NCBI GenBank assembly: GCA_950097015.1
Contig: CATNEN010000032.1
Coordinates: forward strand, 1,426,001 to 1,490,000
Source: Macrostomum hystrix
Lineage: Eukaryota; Platyhelminthes; Macrostomidae
Direction: 5' to 3'
DNA length: 64,000 nucleotides
The translations under genes were made by a program, and so were the position numbers. Position 1 is the first letter of the stretch. Every line of letters begins with the position of its first letter. This document shows positions 44,244 to 55,019 of this stretch, piece after piece. The notes under the pieces were generated by a model. The model did not search any database, was not told the origin of the DNA, and saw only the letters and a list, made by a program, of their open reading frames with translations.

Positions 44244-47200
44244 CTAAAACTCGTTCGTGCAGGTGCGCACGGAGGTCGCCTCGAAGCAGAGGACGGTAAT
44301 CGAAATGGCAAAGGTGGCAGTTATAAGCAGGACAATCAGGCACTTGTGCGCTGACGCAGCCGCCAAAGCCCATTCGTTGCAGCTCGGGTCGTCTGTCTCC
44401 GGCTTCGAATCCTTCGAGTTTGTCTCAGTTGAATTGGTATACTGACTGGGGGTTCCTGAACATTGAGATGGACAATTTTTGAACGTTTAAGGACTTTTTA
44501 GCAAAATCGCGGTGCTAACTCACTGCTTGTCTCGACATTTTGCAGCTTCCACTGACGAACCGATTAAGAAAGAGCACCCGGATGAGTCCAGCGTTCACTC
44601 GGCTGAAGCCACAACGCTGTCGAAAGTGGCAGTTAAGCACAAAGACATTGCCGATCAGGCTTGTCACCGTCAGAGCTGCAACGATGCTGCAGTAGCGGGC
44701 TGCAAAATATCATCTCGTCTGTACTGATAGTAGAGTACTCAATTTTTCAATGTAAAACAAAAATTATTTAATTTTAATTTCACCAGACTCATGTTACTCA
44801 TGTGGTAATTGTTCGACAAGAAGAATATTCTACAGGGGTTTTTTGGTTGAGCCACATTAGCGAACTCACTAAGCAGGGGCATGGACTCGCTCTGAGATGG
44901 GATGTAGTTGCCAGCTAGCTGAAGGAACACGCACATGGACAGCACGATGGTCATGCTCAGTGAGATGCGCTCGCCGCACTCTGGTGGTAGACAGAAGGCC
45001 AGGGAGGAGATGGCGAGCAGCAGGAGGCTGGGCAGGATCAGGTTCACCAGGTAGAAGGTCGACCGGCGCTGCATTGAATGTTGGAGTCACTTGTTTTGAC
45101 TATCACGTATCACATAGATTGTAATTTCTCCCTGAAATGTGTGAACTTTACATCCTTTCTATCAATGATTGGAATTCACTCTGAACTGTTAATCGGATAT
45201 CCCAAAACCCTTGGATAGCCAGGGTGATGACCTCGGTTTAGCTTAGGGGCGCTGTTGTGTAGTTCTGCACATTGTTCTCATTGTTCTAAGAACTTGGATG
45301 CCAATTTGGCCAAGAGGTTTCCTGTCAACCACCTAAGCTTGGTATGAAAAACCAGTCAAAGCCTTGAAGTCGCTGAACCAACCGAGAACGCAACAACTAG
45401 CCTGACGAATGGAAATTCGCCATCTGAGCCCTCTTCGCTGAACACAGCTTGCAGGCAGAAATCGCTGCTGAAGCTGATGTTGAAGTCGGCCTTGCTTGCT
45501 GGTGTCATGCGGACAGTCGTCGCTGCGGCGTTCTGCACCATCGAAGAAACTTTGACTCTGCAGCGCTGCGCATCGTACGGAAATGTACGCATGTCTAAGT
45601 GACATTTGAACCGAATCACGAACTCCTGGTTGCGCTGCACTTCGCCTAAGCTGCTAACGTTCAGCAGCAGACGATCGTCTTAGACGCGCTGGATGCTAAG
45701 GCTACAAAGTTTGAAAGATTATCCGTTGAAGCACACATCGCACTAAGGATAAACCAAAGAGTGCGAACCAAAAGTTCACATCCGCGTTGAGGCCCTATTC
45801 ATTTATTAAGGTTGTGACTGACCCTAAGGGCAAAAGTACCAAATTCGCTCAAGGGTCAAGTGCAATGCAGTCCTAGCTGGCTGCTTGTTGGCTAACCAAT
45901 GACCCGCCCTTATTAAGAGCGTCATTCGTTTTAGCAGGAAGGTAGCACTGATTGCATCTTGGACAGAAGCCTTAATAAAAGGAGGCTGTAGCTTTGTGGT
46001 TAGAGCGTCGGACTCACAACTTTAAGGTCGGTGGTTCGATTCCTGACTCCACTAAAATAATTTGCGTCATTTAGCAAGACGATTAACTCTGCATTGCTTC
46101 AGTTCACCCAGCTGTTAAATGGGTACCAGCATTAGCTGGGGTAATTGAGGGTGGGTGTGGCGTCCCCCGTCCATGGACTGAACACAAGACTGCATTCCTT
46201 TTCGATGCAGCAGTGAAGAGGTCTCTCTGCTTGTCCTGCCCTCTGAGCCAATGGAGTAGAATATAAAATAGATATGTTGACATCGCGGGTGTTTTGCACG
46301 CATCATCTCTACTTTACAAAAAACAGGGATGACCAAGACCTGAAAAAACCGGTGTGAATGAAACAACACTCTGTAGATTGCTCACCAGTCAAGAAAGGAC
46401 ACATCCGGCTGCCAGAGAAGTTCGCCAGGCACAAACAAGCTTTCCATGCTGTCAAAGCTGGAGTTGAACCGGCCTCGCCAAGCCAGACGACTGTCTGACC
46501 AGCGCTGGAAAGGTTTCGAAACTCAACAAGTTTTCAACGATCTTCATTTTACATCGATAAACAAAGAAATGATTTGGTCTTACCAGCGACAGCCACACTT
46601 GCAGAGATATATCCTGCGCGGCGGAATCCTGCGAATTATTGATGCGATGGCCCAAACTCTTTGGATGGAAATTTTATGATAAAAGTGCACTACATAAACC
46701 GATACTTTGAACGCAGTCTGATATTTCAAGAGCCAACATGCGGGACAGAAGTCTTGTACACTTCCGTCCGGGACTCCACAGTGCCCACAGCTGTCAAGTT
46801 TGCAAATATTGACCCGAAGAAGCCTATAAGAAGAGAAACAAGTTTCACTGTGAGTCAAAGAATGACTCTAACATGTAACTTCATTCCTGTTACCAAAACA
46901 CTCCGAAGCAAAACAAAGGCGTTTTAAGTACGTTTAGTCTCGTCTCATCCAAAGTGTTTGTCTGAAGGACACAATAATGGTTGACTTGCTATAAACTTTT
47001 ATCGGTGAAAAGTTCCAAGTAGGATGGTCCTAGTGTAGAATACACTGAAACTATTGTATAATTTTGTGCGTGTCATTTGGAACTCGGAAGGTTTCAGAGA
47101 ATGTTTCAGTATCCCTTTCAAAGCCAAAAATCAATCTGAAATAATAATTTATAACTTGAAAATTACACCGAGTAGCTCTCAAATCGTGAGTTAACATGTT

Positions 47201-47910
47201 TACTCGTATTCTAGATTGACGCGGCTAACTGCCAGAAGAAGCACACTTGTCGTGCCGATGAAGGACAATGCACGCATAATTGATGTGCACGGGCTGGGAC
47301 CGTGACGAGGGTGCTTTCCAGCTGCGCGCCGCCTTCAACTTCCACCGGCCGTCACGCCAAATACGTCACCAACCAGGCGCGCCCTCTATCATCGGGCCAA
47401 GTCTAGCCCTCCAAGTGTGACCCTGTGTCAGCGCCGTGTCAAGCTTGCGCCGTGTCAATCCGCCGGAGTCCTACTGCCCGGAGCAGCTGCAGGAGGTTTT
47501 GCTGTACACACCATAGTGCCTTCTCCGGCAGGGTCAGGCCTGGACTTGGAGGTTCGCCGACTATGATTAAAACGTGTATTATGGCGATGTCCCCTTTCTT
47601 GACCACTTTGTGGCCGTTGGACTTTCTATTAACTAGTATTGTAATGTAATACAAGTAGCGACTGTTTCAGACTCCTCACCACAGCAACGAAGTTATTCAA
47701 CACCGGCAGCACCCAGATGGTGTTCGCCGTGCCATTTACCGGGCTGGGTCTCACCGCCGCGACATAGCCGCCGCCGTCGCCTCTGCCGCTCAACAGACCC
47801 AGCTGAGTCATCAGGGCCTCCTCCGATGATGGAGTCAAGTCCGTCAGGGCTGCTGACGGTTCCAGCAAACTGACAAGAGTCATAAGAGCTAAACTAGGAA
47901 ATGACAGCAT
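44244..47910 (-). pseudogene. Cys-loop channel subunit, paralogue D, with in-frame stop
   Basis: Fourth paralogue, minus strand, upstream of C. Seven exons: 47680-47910, 46584-46628, 46386-46504, 45383-45701, 44870-45068, 44524-44699 and 44244-44441. Seen: leader (LALMTLVSLLEPSAALTD), VRPSPVNGTAN, VWLSLRWSDSRLAW, WQPDVSF, Cys-loop C-x13-C with TFPYDAQR, M1, M2 (GERISLSMTIVLSMCVFLQ), M3 and M4. All phases close (429 codons), but TAA at 45680-45682 interrupts exon 4, seven codons in. The distance from exon start to the Cys-loop (33 codons) equals that in B and C, so the stop lies in true exon sequence. A later acceptor at 45661-45663 would skip it in frame and lose ~16 residues. Recent pseudogene, polymorphism, assembly error or altered splicing are all possible. 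An upstream ATG at 47967 is also in frame. Confidence 0.8.
45981..46185 (+). mobile_element. SINE family A, full-length copy
   Basis: tRNA-like head (GTAGCTTTGTGGTTAGAGCG, then GGTGGTTCGATTCC), body TTTAGCAAGACGATTAACTC and tail GGGTACCAGCATTAGCTGG ending near CCATGGACTG. Inserted in intron 3 of channel D, antisense to it. Confidence 0.88.
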
Positions 47911-48443
47911 GACTCCGGCTGACTCCGGCAAGGTCGCTGAAGCGCTTTGCACAAATACACAAATCATTATCGCGTTTTATAAAAACGAGACGGAAAGGCA
48001 CAGATCATGCTGATTAGCCAATGGTAGCGGAGGTTGCGTCGTGGATGAAAGAGAGCTGAGAGCATAAGAACGCCTACCAAATTTGGTGTTTCTGGGGCCG
48101 AAGCGAGCAAACATTTACCTAAATCCGCTCTATAATTACTCTATAGTTTATGCTCTGCTCTTTTTCCGAGTGAGTTCTGCGCTGAACTTCTCATAATTTA
48201 TCTCATAAACTCAAACTCATAATCATAGGTCTTCCGAGAGTTTGTTAGGTTTCTTGAATGCGTCGAGCTCGGTTGGCTGAAGCCTCATGTAAAAATTAAT
48301 TGGACAGAAAATGAACACACATTTGACGCTCTATGCAATGGTATTAACAAACATACCAATACTTTATAATTAGGCTTTATAGTGTTACACTGTCTGTTAA
48401 GCTAAGGTCATTGAGAGCGTCAGTATTGATTGCGTCTCGCTTC

Positions 48444-48975
48444 TTAGACGCTGACGCACTTCAGTAGCTCGGACAGGTTGCCGCCGCACTTGTTCACCAG
48501 GCAAGTGACGATCGCGGTGACGTCGCTGCTGCCCATTCCGCAGCTGTTGGCAAGGGCGTTCAGAGCGCAGGCAAGGCTGGGAAGTCCGGAACTGAGCAGG
48601 CACTTCCAGTCGACCGACAGTGTGGGCAAAGTCTCGTGCAGCAGGTCATCAAGAACTTCGTACTTTTGCTCCGTGGAGTAGCTGCTGGCGGCGGCGACAG
48701 CCAGCAGGCAGGCGAGAAGAGCGAACCTCAGCTACAAAAAGCCAAAGAGGTGCCGGGGTTGAGGTACAGGGTTCGGAAATTTTCTGAGAAGTACATATTA
48801 TGTTTGTTTGAATCCTCTCACTGACACCCTGATGATTGGCATTGTTTATTGGGTATAGAAGGTGACGTGGCTAAGGACAATTGTCCAGAATTGCACGGGT
48901 CCGAACACTCACTAATTAACTCGTTCACTAGGGCGCAGTGAGAATGACATACGGTATGCAGTCGTCACTTACCAT
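48444..48975 (-). CDS. small secreted six-cysteine protein
   Basis: I do not recognise the family. Exon 2 (48444-48731) encodes a leader LRFALLACLLAVAAAS and ~75 mature residues with six cysteines (WKC, LAC, NSC, VTC, NKC, LKC), enough for three disulphides. It begins in phase 0 directly after a TTTTTGTAG acceptor and has no start codon. On the minus strand an ATG at 48975-48973 ends exactly at a GTAAGT donor, so the spliced start is ATG|CTGAGG, giving MLRFALLACL and 96 aa. This clean fit is the main evidence. Secretion is inferred from the leader; a role as signal, defence or structural peptide is open. Confidence 0.72.
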
Positions 48976-49656
48976 TATCGATTTGTTAGCTTTAGCTTTA
49001 GCTTTAGTAGTGTCAGTGCAGTTTCACTAATGGGTTATTTGGCGGGACAAACCTATTCAGGGGCCACTATAAATGGGTTTTGCTAATCAACTTATCAACA
49101 TGGGACTGCAGCATCTGTTTGTGTAGCTTTCCATACTAATGGAGATTGTTAAAAGCTTTAATGTGCTACCCGCCGAGTTTAGTATTCTCCCTGATAAGAC
49201 TGCGTGGCGCCATTGTTGTTGCGCTTTCGAGCCATAAAATAAGAGTATGAAAATCGATTTAAAGCGACATGTGATTTCTAAAATGTTTTTTTAATGCAGA
49301 GTATGACTTACTTTTTTACAAATTAACTGCTGATATTCTAGGCCTGCTCGAGGCTCTCAAGCCCAACCAGACACACAATTTACAATGCTTTACTTAACAC
49401 AACATTTGGTGAGAAAATCCACATGTTTTAAATTCGGCAAAGGTAAAAGTCAAAAAATTATTCTAGCTCGTTACACAACTCCTAAGATTAGGAAATAAGT
49501 CTCATGCCCTATTTTGGTGGTAGTTGTTTCTGGATTATGTTTGACATACACTAAAAGTGCATTTTAGATTTTAGACAGCAAATAAGTGACCGTATTTGCT
49601 GTCTAATGGACACATCAGCTTCGTAATTCGCTGGGTAGTTGTACTAGCTAGTACAC

Positions 49657-50366
49657 CAGGGGTCGGCAAACTCCGGCCGAATCCGGCCCGCTGCCCCTTC
49701 CAACACCTATAGTATCCTGTCACATCTCTCTCTCATCTGGAGATAGAGAGTCTCATCTTTTTTCGGTCTCATCTCTCCCGAGTCTCATGTTTCCCGTAGC
49801 ATCTCTTCTCTGTCTCATCTCTTCTCTGTCTCATCACTTCTCTGTCTCATCACTTCTCTGTCTCATCACTTCTCTGTCTCATCTCTTCTCTGTCTCATCT
49901 CTTCTCTGTCTCATCTCTTCTCTTCTCTGTCTCATATCTTCTCTGTCTCATCTCTTCTCTGTCTCATCTCTTCTCTGTCTCATCACTTCTCTGTCTCATC
50001 ACTTCTCTGTCTCATCTCTTCTCTGTCTCATCTCTTCTCTGTCTCATCTCTTCTCTTCTCTGTCTCATATCTTCTCTGTCTCATCTCTTCTCTGTCTCAT
50101 CTCTTCTCTTCTCTGTCTCATATCTTCTCTGTCTCATCTCTTCTCTGTCTCATCTCTTCTGTCTCATCACTTCTCTGTCTCATCACTTCTCTGTCTCATA
50201 TCTTCTCTGTCTCATCTCTTCTCTGTCTCATCTCTTCTCTCTCTCATCTCTTTTCTGTCTCATCACTTCTCTGTCTCGTAGCTCGTATTCCTACAGTTAA
50301 TGCGGCCCGCTGTCGTCTTTTAGGTTCTCTCTCTGGCCCGCATGCTAATAAGTTTGCCGACCCCTG
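49657..50366. mobile_element. hAT-type MITE with expanded internal repeat
   Basis: Terminal inverted repeats CAGGGGTCGGCAAACTCCGG (left) and its counterpart AGTTTGCCGACCCCTG (right) are flanked by a perfect 8-bp target duplication TAGTACAC (49649-49656 and 50367-50374), the hAT hallmark. There is no transposase. Most of the interior is a 16-bp minisatellite. Confidence 0.92.
49785..50282. repeat. 16-bp minisatellite inside the MITE
   Basis: About 31 copies of CTCTGTCTCATCTCTT with ATCACTT and ATATCTT variants. It creates a periodic Ser/Leu/Cys open frame on the plus strand that I reject as a gene. Confidence 0.95.
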
Positions 50367-50652
50367 TAGTACACGGAGCCAACGGTCGCACAGCAGTTAA
50401 TTTGTGCATTCTCGCAAAGCCTTATCTCATTAAAATCTTTGCGCCTGCACTAGCCACTGCGATAGCGGCTAGTTTTTAGCCACATAGTGCCACCCGAGCT
50501 CTACTTGGCTTCCCTCTGTTTGCAGCATTGATAGGGTGTCGCATTGCATAGAGCCAGACATACTCAGTAAGCGAAAGGAATCGAATGCATGATATTTGCT
50601 TAGCCATTTCAGCTCTCAATAGCAACGCAATTCGAACTCCTAAAACTGATTT

Positions 50653-50692
50653 ATGAGTCAGCAGCAGCAGCAGCAAAAGCAGCAGCAGCAGC

Positions 50693-50729
<37 letters not shown>

Positions 50730-51496
50730 ACAGCAGCCGGACTCGGAAGCAATTGAAGCTGCTGCCGTAGCTGCTGCTACATTGTTCGGTGGCACTACTG
50801 TGCGAATGGATTCGAGGGGCTCAGAGCAGACTCAGGTGCACGGAAAGTACGTTCAGTTGGCAAATATTGGTAAGGCCTTATTCTTGTTAACTTTGCGTTC
50901 TAAGTTTTTTTGAAAGGATGCATTTCTCTCACCTTGAGAATTAATAATTAGGCAATAGAGCATTTTTCCGCTTTTTATTCTCGGCTCCGTATGGTTGGTT
51001 TTTATTGTTGCCAAGCAGTACAGAATTCCATAATCTTCCTTATTCCTACAAATTAGTCTCTGACGACGAAGATGCCAGCTCTGACTACGTCCTCGAGGAC
51101 GTGTCGAAGAAGACCTGCCCGATCTCCTACGCCAGAGTGTTCCACGTGGGACCGAACCGGCCGCCTGTGGACTACTACTGGTTCTGTGTGCTGGCCATCG
51201 CTGTGCAGACGATCCTGGCGCCCTATATGTACTTCCTGGAGCTTGGCTGCGGCGTAAACCTGGCCCTGCGGGCCATGCAGAACTGCCGCTGGTCGCGCTC
51301 CTACTTTGCCCGCGGCGAATTCGAGCTGGCCGCACTGACGGCCTTCAAAGCCGGGCGACATGCCGGCGCCGCTGTGCTACTCAGCGTACTGACGGCCACC
51401 CTGGCCAGCGCTTTCGTCCTGGCCGTTGCGCTGGTGCAGCCAGAGCCGGAGACTCTTCTGGACTTTCACGTTGACTCTTACCAAAAGCGAACGTGA
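50653..51496 (+). CDS. polyQ protein with CD225/dispanin-like membrane region
   Basis: Two exons, 50653-50869 and 51057-51496, 218 aa. Exon 1 opens with ~28 residues that are almost all Gln, then a hydrophilic linker. Exon 2 has a first hydrophobic segment (YWFCVLAIAVQTILAPYMYF), a short basic loop (RAMQNCRWSRSYFARGEFELAA) and a second (AAVLLSVLTATLASAFVLAV), ending in an acidic tail. The pattern PPVDYYW...ARGEFELA...AGRHAG resembles the CD225/dispanin family (IFITM, PRRT and relatives) with its Gly-acidic...Ala...Lys/Arg middle loop, but similarity is modest and the paired Cys after the first helix is not obvious. Probably a small membrane protein with the polyQ end in the cytosol. Confidence 0.65.
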
Positions 51497-51841
51497 CCGG
51501 CTCGAGTTCGACGCCAGCCGTTGCAGAGTTTTTGCTTCAAGATGAACTGCCAAACTGCCAAATGCCACACTTTCTCTCACAATCTCTTCTCTTGTATTCG
51601 CTGAGGATCGACACTATAGTGGTCGCATACGCATCATACTTAAACTTGATCATTCCAGAAAAAAATAGTTCCTTGAGTCTTGGAATCCTATTGACTCTCG
51701 GAACTAGATTCCTCCAGAACTTCGTTATGTTTCTTCTCCCTTTCTTTTTACTGCCCGTCGGTTTTAGCTCGTATGTTCTACAATCAACTAACTACGAGCG
51801 TATTGTGTTTCGCTGCACTTTTCTTATGTTAGACTTATATA

Positions 51842-52294
51842 TTACGAGCGGAATTCGTCCTCCGGAGGAAGTTGAGGGGAGAGAACTCCCATCGCCTCAT
51901 TTGAACTCCATCCTTCATTAAAAAATGGAACTGTTTCTCTAATAGTGGCATCACCGGAGCCAGCCATATTTATGCGCCGTAGGTCTGCGCGCTCTCGATT
52001 GCATTTCAGGCGAAGCAGCCGCTCTGCAGCACTCTGTGCAGCTCGCCTATGCTCGGTGCGAATACGCGCAGCGTCCAATTTTGAGGCGCGTGAACCGTCC
52101 GTCTCAGTAGCTCGCATCTCAGCAACCCTTGTAGTGTTAGACCGTGCACCGCTACACCCGTTCCGATGCCGACTGTACTCTCGTTGTTTTTCAAGTCGCA
52201 TATTACGCTCCTCTGATGTCTCCTGCCGACGACGTTTCGCTTCACGACTCTGTACTGCCTCGCTTTTTCGCTTCTTTTTCGACATCATCAACAC
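51842..52294 (-). pseudogene. Lys/Arg-rich mobile-element-like ORF fragment
   Basis: A 150-residue frame on the minus strand, rich in Arg/Lys/Glu, with repeated RxETSEERNMRLEKQREY-like and RTEHRRAAQSAAERLLRL motifs. Such coiled basic repeats occur at the start of animal Helitron and related transposon proteins, so I suspect a fragment of one. No replication-initiator or helicase domain follows. GC content is similar to the flanks. Confidence 0.35.
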
Positions 52295-52645
52295 TTCATC
52301 ATCAATCTCGAATCTTGATTCTCACGATTTAATTAACGAAGTACTACAGTAAGAAGTAAAGTTGTCAATTTTTAGTTTATGCTCATAGACGAAGAATTGA
52401 ATTGAAGAATTGAGCTCTGACTGCGAGAAAAATACACTAAGGAGATAGAACAAGACAGGTTTTCTCCGATTTATGAGGCTCCATTTTTGAAAATGAAGAT
52501 GAGAATCGAGCCACATGATCCCAGTCAGTTTCACATCAAATGGTCAAAATTTGAAAAAAATCGGTAAAACATCCTCGGAAGAGATGCGAATTATTCATAC
52601 ATACAACGAAAAATACAGTGTTTTTCTATTTATAAGAACAGGAAA

Positions 52646-52812
52646 TTGTAGTTAGCCTACGCGTGTTGAAACGAGGTTAAAACTAACGACAGCCCGCCCT
52701 CTGAAACGCGTTTCACGCCCGCTAACTACAACACTAATATGGATAGGCTGCTCGGGCTGAAACGCCTGGGCGCTACGCGCCTCGACATTTTACCTCGTTT
52801 CAGCCCTCTGCA
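52646..52812. repeat. nested inverted repeats
   Basis: TTGTAGTTAGC (52646) is inverted as GCTAACTACAA (~52718), enclosing the palindrome GAAACGCGTTTC. A second pair, TGAAACGAGGTTAAAA (~52665) and its inverse TTTTACCTCGTTTCAG (~52790), overlaps it. Looks like a small foldback element; no duplicated target was found. Confidence 0.6.
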
Positions 52813-53169
52813 GCCGATCAATATTGGTATATTATTCTAAAGCCCACCAATCTATAAAATATATACTTCACTTATAGCGCTTCAAGTTTATGTCTCTTCT
52901 TCTTCACTTGTAGTTTTCCTATAGTTTGTCTAGCGGTTTATTGCAGTCTAAAAGTCTTGAAGGCTATAACTCCTAACGACTATCGAAGCTCAGTATTTCG
53001 GCTGGTCGTAGTGATCTCTCTAGATCGTTATCGCTGATCCTACTTGAGAAAGAACACAAACACAGTGATTTTCTAGTTTATCTAAACGGAACTCGAAGTG
53101 AGTCTATAACTAACTGGAGCGGCGAATCTTTTTCCGCGCTCCGCTCCGATATATATAGTGTTTTTAAAA

Positions 53170-53186
53170 CCCCTCGATCCGAGGGG
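53170..53186. repeat. short perfect hairpin
   Basis: CCCCTCG, loop ATC, CGAGGGG. Function unknown. Confidence 0.7.
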
Positions 53187-53424
53187 GAGATAATACCATA
53201 GCAACAGTACGCATGGGCGTTTGGGGTGAGTGAGGTCGCAGCCTCGAGTCTAGTACAGTTATTGTCATTAAACTAGTTGGTTGGCAGGCACGCCAACCCC
53301 TTTTCTTTCATCGATCCCGCCTTCTTGTGCGGACTCGGCCTCCTCTCGATCTCGTTCCCGATCGGGTCCGGGCGGCTCCAGTTTCTGCTGGGTTGGGTCG
53401 ATGCAGGCAGCTGCAGGTCGGCGT

Positions 53425-53600
53425 AGGCCGGGTTGATTCCGGGAGCTCCACGTCAGCACAGCTGCGTTCCGGTCTCGGGCCATTCCACGTCAGCACAGCT
53501 GCGGATCCGGTCTCCGGCAGCTCCACGTCAGCGCCTCTGCGGATCCGGTCTCGGCCAGCTCCACGTCGGCACAGCTGCTGTCATGCCGAACCGGGCCTGC
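53425..53600. repeat. ~42-bp GC-rich tandem repeat
   Basis: Four imperfect copies containing AGCTCCACGTCAGCACAGCTG followed by CGGATCCGGTCTCGG. The frames across it are periodic (on the minus strand ...ELPETGSAAVLTW...) and not convincing as a gene. Confidence 0.8.
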
Positions 53601-54662
53601 GCTGAAATGAATAGTTGATCTCTGGGGGCGGATTTTGTCTAATCATTCTCCTTTCGGTTGCTCGCACCTTCTGCTGTTGCTATTTTTAGTTTTAGTTACC
53701 AACTAACGCTCACTTAAATTCCATTCAGATTTCTAAGTCTTATATCACTTATTCGTTACGAGTTACACACAATTTAGCTCAATTAATATTGTCCAAGCGA
53801 CAACAGTCATTCATACAGGATCTGGGTTTGATTGCAAGTGAAATACGAGCAGCTGAAACTCATAAGCATCTAATAACACTGCTCATTGCTATTTATGCAT
53901 TTATTACTGGCTTTTTCAGAAATGTAAACACTTCTCATAATAGCTTTTATATATGCTAGTAAATACGAAACATTTCAAGAAAGAAAACTCAGAACTTAAT
54001 GAACTTCGTGATTCTATGCCAAGATAACAAGTCAAGTACCTTATCTGACTATATACTCAACAGGACAAATTAAAAGAACAAACTAAACGGTGAAAGTGCA
54101 AAAAGCTAATTAAAAAACCGATTGATTTTTGAACGAATGGCAAGATTCAAACAAGTGCTGCCTACACATCTGACAGAGGAACATAGAGACATTAATTAAT
54201 AAAGGAAGTTACTAAGTGTACATATGAGCTAACTAAAACTGCATTTTATTACTCCACAAATTGTACGATGCTTTAGCAATGTTTATTGAAAAATAACTTT
54301 TAACAACAAAACTTAACACTTTTTCTGCATTTTAGAACAAACAAATAACAGTAGAATCAATGCTTAGCTACTCAGTCAAACAAGTAGTTGGCCACGACCA
54401 ACAACGCGAAGTTCTTTGGAGACTTTTCTGCCTGAAAGAAACCGCGACCGCGACCGAGTGAGAAAACTCGGCAGCCAGGCTCAGCAGGCGCTGCTGAATG
54501 CAGTGGGCCTCTAATTAAGAACAGTGTCAATTGAACACAACATATTGATTGCAGCAGCGTGTTCGTCTGCCACCGCCTTGACTGCAGCAAACTGATTGGA
54601 AAAGAGGGCACGCGCAGCCAGAACCGTTTCATACAGCAGACGTGGCGATGAATTTAGCATTT

Positions 54663-55003
54663 TTAAATTACGACCTGGACCCGCGGCCTAGCCTTAACCG
54701 ATCGCCTGATCAACACAGAAACAGCGCAGACAGGTGCAGCAGAAGGCTGCGCCGTTTCGCTGGCTCCTCGATCCCGACTAGATAGATTCAGACTGAAATG
54801 CTTTGTCCACTGCGGCTGCTGTTTCAGTGCAACTGGGGGCGCCAATAGCGGCTCGTCGAGCGGTCTATGAGCAGTCGTGAGTTGGAAGCCTAGCCGGTCA
54901 TGCAGCAGATCAAAGATGGTCCACGCATACTTGTGAGCCCTGGTCAGGGCACAGTACTCGGTTTTGTCTTTATCCGTGTGAAACTGGCAGCACTCGCTGT
55001 AGC
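54663..55003 (-). pseudogene. duplicate of the Maelstrom last exon
   Basis: On the minus strand from 55003: GYSECCQFHTDKDKTEYCAL, then HKYAWTIFDLLHDRLGFQ and APPVALKQQPQW, almost identical to the Maelstrom exon beginning at 9347. After PQW the sequence diverges and stops at 54663, losing the RG-rich tail; a GRGRG remnant (SLGRGRGFFQ) lies further on near 54430. The splice acceptor is kept (CCGTAG) with ~20 bp of similar intron, so the copy arose from genomic DNA and not from mRNA. No upstream HMG or MAEL exons are visible to the right. Either a fragment or the terminal exon of a remodelled gene. Confidence 0.82.
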
Positions 55004-55019
55004 CTACGGCAGCGGAATG

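Noticed and set aside
49787-50281. 164-residue Ser/Leu/Cys repeat frame
   Set aside because: It arises from the 16-bp minisatellite within a MITE; no gene signals.
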